Part shown: positions 57,573 to 64,000 of the stretch, piece after piece
Numbering within the stretch: the stretch's first letter is position 1
How the letters are laid out: every line of letters begins with the position of its first letter
Origin: Colwellia sp. MB3u-45
GTDB lineage: Bacteria > Pseudomonadota > Gammaproteobacteria > Enterobacterales > Alteromonadaceae
Reading direction: 5' to 3'
DNA: 64,000 nt
Assembly: GCF_014077005.1 (NCBI RefSeq)
Contig: NZ_JACGVC010000044.1
Location: 62,001 to 126,000, forward strand
Made by a program: the position numbers and the translations under genes
The notes under the pieces: model-generated
Told to the model about the DNA's origin: nothing
Databases searched by the model: none
The model's input: the letters and a program-made list of their open reading frames with translations, nothing else

Positions 57573-58688
57573 ATGATCAAATTATCTCCAATTGGAAAAT
57601 ACACACAAGATTTAACCCGCGATGATTTTCTCTTTGACGCGGCACAAGAAAATGCAGTTAAAAATTTACAACGTTTGTACGACGATTTAATGACTCAACC
57701 TTTACCGGTAACGGGCTTTAAAAAGGTGCTCAATCGCTGGAAGCGCGTGGTAAAAAAACCCGAAGTTAAGCAGATAAAGGGCATTTATTTTTGGGGGGGT
57801 GTTGGGCGTGGTAAAACCTATCTGGTTGATACCTTTTATGATGGTTTACCCTTTTCTAATAAAATGCGCGTGCATTTCCACCGTTTTATGCATCGTGTGC
57901 ATGAAGAGTTAAAATTGCTTCAAGGGCAATCTGACCCACTAAAAATTATTGCTAAACGTTTTGCCGATGAAACCTGCATTATCTGCTTTGATGAGTTTTT
58001 TGTTTCAGACATTACCGATGCGATGATTTTAGGGACTTTATTTGAAGAATTATTTGCCCACAATGTCACGCTTGTGGCGACATCAAATATTATTCCAGAT
58101 GACCTATATCGCAATGGCTTACAACGTGAACGTTTTATGCCGGCAATAAAGTTAATTAATCAATGTTGCGATATTATCAATGTTGATAGCGGTGTCGATT
58201 ATCGTCTTCGTACTTTGGAGCAAGCAGAAATATTCCATTTTCCCTTGGATCAACAAGCTGATGACAATTTAAGGCATTACTTTCAAAGCTTGTCACTTGA
58301 AGCGGGTCAAAAAGACAAGGTTATTGAAATTAATAATCGCCCATTACCCAGTGTTCAGGAATCAGATGGCGTGGTGCACTTTGAGTTTTCAACCTTGTGT
58401 GAGTCTGCGCGTAGTCAGAGCGATTATATGGAACTAAGCCGTTTATATCATACGGTATTACTGGCTAATGTTACGCAAATGGGCGTTGATAATGATGACA
58501 GTACACGGCGATTTATTGCCTTAGTCGATGAATTTTATGAGCGCAATGTTAAATTAATCATCTCGGCAGAAGTCGCTTTAGAGTGTTTATATGTTAACGG
58601 TCGTTTAAGCTTTGAATTCAAGCGGTGTTTAAGTCGGCTGCAAGAAATGCAGTCACACAGTTATTTAGCGAGTGAGCATTTACCATAA
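57573..58688 (+). CDS. zapE: Cell division ATPase ZapE
   Basis: ZapE is an AFG1-type P-loop ATPase that acts on the Z-ring during constriction. The 371-residue protein has Walker A GGVGRGKTYLVD (about 72-83), Walker B CIICFDEFFVSDI (about 132-144) and the sensor region LVATSNIIPDDLY. It matches the family throughout with no truncation. It is divergent from zapG and followed 62 bp later by the unrecognised secreted protein gene. Confidence 0.95.
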   Translation: MIKLSPIGKYTQDLTRDDFLFDAAQENAVKNLQRLYDDLMTQPLPVTGFKKVLNRWKRVVKKPEVKQIKGIYFWGGVGRGKTYLVDTFYDGLPFSNKMRVHFHRFMHRVHEELKLLQGQSDPLKIIAKRFADETCIICFDEFFVSDITDAMILGTLFEELFAHNVTLVATSNIIPDDLYRNGLQRERFMPAIKLINQCCDIINVDSGVDYRLRTLEQAEIFHFPLDQQADDNLRHYFQSLSLEAGQKDKVIEINNRPLPSVQESDGVVHFEFSTLCESARSQSDYMELSRLYHTVLLANVTQMGVDNDDSTRRFIALVDEFYERNVKLIISAEVALECLYVNGRLSFEFKRCLSRLQEMQSHSYLASEHLP

Positions 58689-58750
58689 TTAATGTTTTTA
58701 TGAGTAAAACATCATAAGTTGTTTTTATATTGAAAAGGAGTTTATAAAAA

Positions 58751-59725
58751 ATGATTAACAAGCGGGTTGTTAGCTTTAGCGTCATATTCATGGCGCTAGT
58801 GTCGTTAAATGTATTTGCTGGGGTCACTGATAATCCTTTTAGGAAATCAGTCAAAATAACAGAAGCATATCTGCCAAAAGCTATTTTGACTATGTGGCAG
58901 AGTGAGCATTTGATATGGCGTGCTCAGTTATTTAATAGCGCGTGCGAGGAAAATACTCAAGCGGTAAAGCACGCGATTAATGCCGGATTTACCTTAGTGA
59001 ATCAAGTCATTATTGATCAAGCGATAATAAATCATCAGCTAATTGATGAAAACGCTAAACTGATATTGCAAGATAGTAATAAGTTGTATTACCAAATTTT
59101 TAGCAGAGTATACGCCTATGCTTATACAGAACGACTGAGAATAATTCAGCAATATCACCCTGAAATCAGTGCAGATTTATGTGCGCATGCTAAGACAATA
59201 TCACAACAGTATCCGTCTGATGATTTGCCTATAGTACCTTGGCAACTAACTGATCAAACCGAGTTTAAAGCATGGCAAGCTGATTTATTTTCAATGCGTG
59301 TGGTTAATCAGCATTTTTTTGCGGCCTTTATTAAACGCCAACAAGCATTTGCTCACATCATAGATGCAGAAATTTATGCCATGATACAACAAAATGAAAA
59401 GGCAATCAGTGCATTTTCTGCTCTTAGCGGTAGCTATCAATATAACCATTTACTGATGAAAGAAATAACTCAGGCGTATAGCGAAGTAAAAGGTAAAAAA
59501 TTACCTGACGAGCTTTGGCGAGCAAGTTATGCCCAGGCCGCCAGTTTATCGGCAACGTATGCCTACAAGTTAGCAACAATATCAGCATTAAGGCAAATTA
59601 GAGCGCTTTATCCTGAGCTATATCAGCGCATTGAAGCTCATACTATGAGTTATGTAAAATTGCAGTTAAGTAGATTGAAAATGAGTAAATCACAGTTGAA
59701 TGAAGCGTTTAATCAGCACGAGTAG
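58751..59725 (+). CDS. Unrecognised secreted or periplasmic helical protein
   Basis: I do not recognise this 324-residue protein. It has a clear signal peptide (about 1-23, ending at NVFA before GVTDNPF). The rest is nearly all helical, rich in Ala, Gln, Tyr and His, with no membrane helix. It has only two cysteines in the mature part, which could form a disulfide. An AAGGAG stands about 11 nt before ATG 58751. It lies between zapE and the rplM leader, so it may share the zapE transcript. No catalytic motif is evident. Confidence 0.7.
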   Translation: MINKRVVSFSVIFMALVSLNVFAGVTDNPFRKSVKITEAYLPKAILTMWQSEHLIWRAQLFNSACEENTQAVKHAINAGFTLVNQVIIDQAIINHQLIDENAKLILQDSNKLYYQIFSRVYAYAYTERLRIIQQYHPEISADLCAHAKTISQQYPSDDLPIVPWQLTDQTEFKAWQADLFSMRVVNQHFFAAFIKRQQAFAHIIDAEIYAMIQQNEKAISAFSALSGSYQYNHLLMKEITQAYSEVKGKKLPDELWRASYAQAASLSATYAYKLATISALRQIRALYPELYQRIEAHTMSYVKLQLSRLKMSKSQLNEAFNQHE

Positions 59726-59798
59726 CACTTTTTGTTAATTTCGTTTGGCTTATAAAGAAAGATCAATGATTAGGCGTGATCTTTTGCTTATTGTTCTG

Positions 59799-59804
59799 TA
59801 TAAT
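59799..59804 (+). promoter_or_regulatory. -10 box of the rplM-rpsI promoter
   Basis: A perfect TATAAT at 59799-59804 is followed by a GC-rich CCGGC discriminator, typical of growth-rate-controlled ribosomal promoters. No good -35 is seen at 17 bp, so an upstream activator or a weak -35 is implied. Confidence 0.6.
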
Positions 59805-59810
59805 CCGGCT

Positions 59811-59954
59811 TCCCTACGTTACAAAGCCTGTTCTTTTTCCAGAGGACCGGCAACGGACTCGATGCTCGAAGGGGCAATGGCGTAGTCTTTAACGGATAAC
59901 TTGAGGTTTTCTTAGGTTATTATTTAAGTAACATTTATATAATTGGGTTTTTTA
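59811..59954 (+). promoter_or_regulatory. Structured 5' leader of rplM
   Basis: About 140 nt separate the predicted start of transcription from rplM, unusually long. The leader contains a CCG-GCAA-CGG hairpin with a GNRA-type loop (near 59849) and further short pairings (CTCGATGCTCGA). In E. coli L13 represses its own operon through the rplM leader, so an equivalent control is plausible here. Confidence 0.5.
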
Positions 59955-60383
59955 ATGAAAACTTTTGTAGCTAAACCAGAGAGCGTACAACGCGAATGGT
60001 TCTTAGTGGACGCCGAAAATAAAACTTTAGGCCGTATCGCTACTGAAATTGCAAGCCGTTTGCGCGGTAAGCATAAAGCAGAATTTACTCCTCATGTAGA
60101 TACTGGCGATTACATCGTTGTTATCAATGCTGAGAAAGTAAAAGTAACTGGTAATAAAGCGAAGGGTAAAATTTACTACTCGCATACAGAATTTGTTGGT
60201 GGTCTTAAGCAAATTAGTTTTGAAAAGCTAATCGCAAAAGCTCCAGAGCGCGTTATTGAATTCGCAGTTAAGGGTATGTTACCTAAAGGTCCTTTAGGTC
60301 GTGAAATGTTCCGTAAGCTTAAAGTTTACGCGGGTACTGAACATAAACATACTGCACAACAACCACAACTTTTGGAGCTGTAA
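59955..60383 (+). CDS. rplM: 50S ribosomal protein L13
   Basis: From ATG 59955 ([15 protein letters not shown]) the product is 142 residues, exactly the length of E. coli L13. The conserved motifs [32 protein letters not shown] and [11 protein letters not shown] are present. L13 is an early-assembling 50S protein that binds 23S rRNA. A start four codons upstream is rejected. rpsI follows after 3 bp. Confidence 0.97.
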   Translation: MKTFVAKPESVQREWFLVDAENKTLGRIATEIASRLRGKHKAEFTPHVDTGDYIVVINAEKVKVTGNKAKGKIYYSHTEFVGGLKQISFEKLIAKAPERVIEFAVKGMLPKGPLGREMFRKLKVYAGTEHKHTAQQPQLLEL

Positions 60384-60386
60384 GTC

Positions 60387-60779
60387 ATGGCTGATAATCA
60401 ATATTACGGTACTGGTCGTCGCAAGAGCTCAACTGCTCGTGTGTTCATGAAAGCTGGTAACGGTGCAATCACAATTAACAAACGTGACATTTCTGTATAC
60501 TTTGGCCGTGAAACGGCTCGTATGGTTGTTCGTCAACCATTAGACTTAGTTGAAATGTTAGAAAAGTTTGATTTTAACATCACTGTTACAGGTGGTGGTA
60601 TTTCTGGTCAAGCTGGCGCAATTCGTCACGGTATTACTCGTGCATTAATGGAGTTCGATGAAACTTTACGTGGTGCTCTACGTAATGCTGGTTTCGTTAC
60701 TCGTGATGCTCGTAAAGTTGAACGTAAGAAAGTTGGTCTACACAAGGCTCGTAAAAAGCCACAATTTTCAAAACGTTAA
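60387..60779 (+). CDS. rpsI: 30S ribosomal protein S9
   Basis: The 130-residue length is identical to E. coli S9. It shows the [13 protein letters not shown] start, the [15 protein letters not shown] core, and the KKPQFSKR tail whose terminal Lys-Arg contacts tRNA in the P site. It is co-transcribed with rplM and ends at a strong terminator. Confidence 0.98.
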   Translation: MADNQYYGTGRRKSSTARVFMKAGNGAITINKRDISVYFGRETARMVVRQPLDLVEMLEKFDFNITVTGGGISGQAGAIRHGITRALMEFDETLRGALRNAGFVTRDARKVERKKVGLHKARKKPQFSKR

Positions 60780-60800
60780 TATTTACGTTATGTTATTTCA

Positions 60801-60825
60801 AAAACCGGCTTCTGCCGGTTTTTTT
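60801..60825 (+). terminator. Rho-independent terminator of rplM-rpsI
   Basis: AAAACCGGC (60801-60809) pairs with GCCGGTTTT (60814-60822) around TTCT, with seven T in a row at 60819-60825. It lies 22 bp past rpsI. Confidence 0.93.
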
Positions 60826-61798
60826 ATGTCAAAAATACCGGCTATCTCACGATTATAGGGTCGTTCTTAGCCATCTCGGTAATTGCTCCTGCATTACCCT
60901 AATGACTGATACTAAATGGATTAACTATCCGCTTATTTTAACTTAGTGAAATGAACAAAAAATTAATGAGATTAGTCTTATATCCCTATAAGAGCATGGC
61001 TTTATGGCACTCGTGCATTCATGCACGTCGATGTGAAAGTGCGGCGATGGCAAAATTTTCTGGGTGTTATATATCACTTATTCTGTAGCAAAGTGCTCTG
61101 TACCCAAACGATAAATCAACTGTTCACTATGCCAATGCGCAACATAATAAGCTAATACGTTGTGAACGAGCATATACGCGAGCTATTACTCAAGAATATG
61201 CTCATGTGTTGTTTTAACGGTTTACTGCCATGTAAGCCTCCATTAAGCGCATTACCTGCAGGGATGTAGGTACTTATGCTTAGTCTGGAGCTATAACTAT
61301 AACCATAGCCATGAGAATGTGACTATTTATCGCCATTATCCGGATTGAATTTTACTCCATGGGTGTAATGTATCTGTGTACTTTAATCAACAAATGAGCT
61401 TTAAGGTGCAAGGTCACTTTTAGCTCAGTGATCATGTCGCCAAGATGGCAAACATCCCCAGCCTACAAGTAAACTTTTAACCAACAGCGTGGTGCTTTTT
61501 CTTTTTAATAGCCAGTTAAATACTTAAAACTGACCGCCATTTTATGGCAACTTGCAAGTTAAAAAAATCTAAATACGAATGGTTTTTATTCACTTAGTGT
61601 GTGGTTATAATAATTGACTTTTATTTGCATAAACCTGTCTTGAAAAAGGTTAATTGCCTTGTAAAAAACGAGGGTTTTCTTTATTATCAGAGCAATTTTT
61701 TTATCGTTGATTTAGTAGATCAACAATCTACACAATTACTAGGTAATCCTCTTAGTCATGTGTTGTTGTATTAGCTAGATAATAATTGGAGAGTTTGA
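60826..61798. other. Gene-free kilobase between rpsI and petA
   Basis: I see no gene here: the open frames are short and lack ribosome sites. There is a small hairpin CGTGCA-TTCA-TGCACG near 61016-61031 and a GTTGAT/ATCAAC dyad (about 61703-61721) close to petA. The petABC promoter must lie in the last 200 bp; a TATAAT-like word near 61604 is a weak candidate. Confidence 0.5.
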
Positions 61799-62389
61799 AT
61801 GAGCAATGCGCCTGTTAACAACGGTCGTCGACGCTTTTTGACTGCAGCTACTTCGGTAGTCGGTGGTATTGGTGTTGTCGGTGTGGCTGTGCCTTTCATT
61901 GGTTCTTGGAACCCTAGTGCTCGTGCGAAAGCCGCAGGTGCGCCAGTAGAAGTCAATGTAAGCAAAATAGAGCCTGGTCAATTAATTCGTGCTGAATGGC
62001 GCGGTAAACCAGTGTATGTGGTACGTAGATCAGAAGAAATTCTTTCTGGTTTAAGTACACATGATGACCAATTAAAAGATCCACAATCAGAAGTGCCACA
62101 ACAACCTGCTTATGCGATGAATGCACATCGCTCGATTAAACCTGATTTATTGGTGGCACTGGGTGTATGTACACATTTAGGTTGTGCACCAACTTACCGC
62201 AAAGGTGATTTTGATCAGGAAGTTGCTGGTGTTAAAGACGGTTTTTACTGTCCTTGTCATGGCTCTAAATTTGATATGGCCGGTCGTGTTTTCCAAAATG
62301 TCCCAGCACCGACTAACTTGATGGTGCCTGAACACTCTTTCCCAAATGAAGATACCTTACTCATTGGTGTGTCTGGAGGAGAAGCATAA
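61799..62389 (+). CDS. petA: Ubiquinol-cytochrome c reductase Rieske iron-sulfur subunit
   Basis: This is the Rieske 2Fe-2S protein of the bc1 complex. The 196-residue protein starts with a twin-arginine type signal anchor (NNGRRRFLTAATS, then one membrane helix at about 18-38), so it is folded before export. Cluster ligands are in CTHLGC and CPCHGS. GAGAG stands 7 nt before the ATG. Its stop overlaps the petB start (TAATG). Confidence 0.96.
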   Translation: MSNAPVNNGRRRFLTAATSVVGGIGVVGVAVPFIGSWNPSARAKAAGAPVEVNVSKIEPGQLIRAEWRGKPVYVVRRSEEILSGLSTHDDQLKDPQSEVPQQPAYAMNAHRSIKPDLLVALGVCTHLGCAPTYRKGDFDQEVAGVKDGFYCPCHGSKFDMAGRVFQNVPAPTNLMVPEHSFPNEDTLLIGVSGGEA

Positions 62390-63657
62390 TGTCTTTTAAA
62401 TTAATGGATTGGATCGAACAGCGTCTACCTTTAATGGAAGCAATAAACAAGCATGTTACACAATACCCAGCACCAAAAAATTTCAACTTTTGGTATGTGT
62501 TTGGTATTTTAGCGAGTGTTGTTTTAGTCAACCAATTGTTAACGGGTGTTTGGTTAACAATGAACTACGAACCATCAGGTGAAGGTGCCTTTGCTTCTGT
62601 AGAGTATATTATGCGTGACGTCGACTACGGTTGGTTATTACGTTATATGCACTCAACGGGTGCATCAGCATTTTTTGTTGTTATTTACATGCATATGTTC
62701 CGTGGCATGATGTATGGCTCTTACCAAAAACCTCGTGAATTATTGTGGCTGTTTGGTATGCTGATTTTCTTGGTACTAATGGCTGAAGCCTTTATGGGCT
62801 ACTTATTACCTTGGGGTAATATGTCATATTGGGGAGCGCAAGTCATTATCTCCATTTTTGGTGCTATTCCGATTATTGGTGATGACTTAACGCTGTGGAT
62901 ACGTGGTGATTATGTTATCTCAGGAGCGACATTAAATCGTTTCTTTGCCTTACATGTTATTGCCTTGCCATTAGTGCTGGTCGTGTTAGTTTTCCTACAT
63001 ATTTTAGCGCTACATGAAGTGGGCTCAAACAACCCAGACGGCACTAATATTAAAAAGCCTAAAGGTAGTGTGGCTCCCGAAGAGTTAAGTAAATTTGCCT
63101 TTCATGAGCAGTACACTAAGAAGTACGACATTGTTGACGCCATACCTTTTCATCCCTACTACACAGTTAAAGATTTGGTCGCTATTGTGATCTTCTTAAT
63201 TATATTCTGTGGGGTTATGTTCTTTGCGCCAGAAGGTGGTGGCTACTTTATAGAAGCGCCAAACTTTGAGCCGGCTAATGGCCTGAAAACACCAGAGCAT
63301 ATAGCACCTGTATGGTACTTTGGTCCCTTCTACACCATTTTACGTATTATTCCTGATAAGCTTTTAGGCGCTGTGGGTATGTTTGGTGCGATTATCGCCT
63401 TGTTCATGTTGCCTTGGTGTGACCGTGGTGTGGTTAAATCAATACGTTACCGTTGTACCGCTCATACGGTAAACCTTGTTCAATTCGCTATTTGTTTTAT
63501 TATTTTAGGTGTTTTAGGTACTTTACCTGCATCGCCACTGAATAACATGATTGGTGTTGTGGCAAGTTTCGGTTACTTTGGCTTTTTCGTGGCTATCTGG
63601 ATTTACAGTAAAAACGAAAAAACGAAGCCAGTTCCAGATAGGGTGACAGGAAAATGA
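62389..63657 (+). CDS. petB: Ubiquinol-cytochrome c reductase cytochrome b subunit
   Basis: The 422-residue cytochrome b has eight membrane helices. The four haem-ligand histidines lie in the helices with YMHSTGASAFFVVIYMHMFRG and FALHVIALPLVLVVLVFLH. The quinol-site PEW-type motif appears as PVWYF. It is full length, unlike the split b6/IV form. It overlaps petA by one base and petC by four. Confidence 0.96.
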   Translation: MSFKLMDWIEQRLPLMEAINKHVTQYPAPKNFNFWYVFGILASVVLVNQLLTGVWLTMNYEPSGEGAFASVEYIMRDVDYGWLLRYMHSTGASAFFVVIYMHMFRGMMYGSYQKPRELLWLFGMLIFLVLMAEAFMGYLLPWGNMSYWGAQVIISIFGAIPIIGDDLTLWIRGDYVISGATLNRFFALHVIALPLVLVVLVFLHILALHEVGSNNPDGTNIKKPKGSVAPEELSKFAFHEQYTKKYDIVDAIPFHPYYTVKDLVAIVIFLIIFCGVMFFAPEGGGYFIEAPNFEPANGLKTPEHIAPVWYFGPFYTILRIIPDKLLGAVGMFGAIIALFMLPWCDRGVVKSIRYRCTAHTVNLVQFAICFIILGVLGTLPASPLNNMIGVVASFGYFGFFVAIWIYSKNEKTKPVPDRVTGK

Positions 63658-64000
63658 AAAAATTTATTATAGCAATTTTAGCTGTGCTTCCTATGCTCGC
63701 TTTGGCAGCTGGGCCCAGCATACAATTAGATGAGGCTAATAATGACTTACGTGATAAAGCCTCGTTAAAACGTGGTTTTGAAGCTTTTATTGATAATTGT
63801 TTAGCTTGTCACCAGTTGCAGTATCAGCGTTATAATCGCACTTTTGCTGACCTGGGTATTTCTGATGAAGATGGCCTAGCAAATTATATGTACACCGGTG
63901 AAAAAGTGGGTGATCATATAACCAATACTATGCCAGCTAAAGATGCGGCTAAGTGGTTTGGTGGCGCGCCACCAGATTTAACACTTGAAGCACGCTTTAG
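63654..64000 (+). CDS. petC: Ubiquinol-cytochrome c reductase cytochrome c1 subunit (cut by window)
   Basis: The first 115 codons are visible. A signal peptide (MKKFIIAILAVLPMLALA) is followed by the mature start AGPSIQLDEANNDLRD. The c-type haem site CLACH lies at about residues 49-53. The gene continues past base 64000; the full protein is usually about 240-250 residues with a C-terminal membrane anchor. It overlaps petB by ATGA. Confidence 0.93.
   Translation, partial: MKKFIIAILAVLPMLALAAGPSIQLDEANNDLRDKASLKRGFEAFIDNCLACHQLQYQRYNRTFADLGISDEDGLANYMYTGEKVGDHITNTMPAKDAAKWFGGAPPDLTLEARF

Noticed and set aside
61703-61721. FNR site upstream of petABC
   Set aside because: The half sites TTGAT and ATCAA are present but separated by 7 bases rather than 4.

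Overview
The window is a chromosomal segment of an AT-rich marine gammaproteobacterium, most likely of the order Alteromonadales and perhaps the Colwelliaceae. That placement is inferred from gene content, protein resemblance and base composition; no search was run. I see no insertion sequence, prophage, CRISPR array, rRNA or tRNA. The window cuts a gene at each end: mtnN at the left edge and petC at the right.

Layout. Positions 1-2907 hold housekeeping and small conserved genes (mtnN, a DUF2726 protein, a dimeric dUTPase, a DUF2956 protein). Positions 3133-8650 form an envelope-transport cluster: an MMPL/RND-type exporter, a LolA-like periplasmic protein and an outer-membrane barrel protein. 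Divergent from it is a HlyU-like two-cysteine ArsR regulator, with a perfect inverted repeat between them. Positions 8814-22258 hold a GlxA-type AraC regulator, fabY, a membrane diguanylate cyclase ending in a perfect 44-bp palindrome, gltBD and folE2. Positions 22624-26876 hold a stand-alone Hpt protein next to arcA, a membrane histidine kinase and rsmC.

Positions 27359-31890 are the most distinctive part. A clear lysine riboswitch precedes dapA, dapD, a LysA-like fold-III PLP decarboxylase with a CTSLD motif instead of CESGD, and an AstE/AspA-type M14 zinc desuccinylase. The set reads as a lysine-repressed succinyl-pathway operon in which the usual DapE peptidase may be replaced.

Positions 32026-50038 are highly conserved with Escherichia coli: darP/pmbA, mgtE, and the long minus-strand block yrbG-kdsD-kdsC-lptC-lptA-lptB-rpoN-hpf-ptsN-rapZ-npr. 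Facing it are mlaFEDCB-ibaG-murA on the plus strand, then degS. This couples Kdo and LPS export, phospholipid retrograde transport, peptidoglycan precursor synthesis and nitrogen-PTS signalling.

Positions 50530-59725 hold a GGDEF-EAL protein and a Bax-type glucosaminidase inserted between degS and degQ, then zapG (yhcB), zapE and an unrecognised secreted protein. Positions 59799-60825 are the rplM-rpsI operon with its promoter, leader and terminator. After a gene-free kilobase, petABC (cytochrome bc1) runs off the window.
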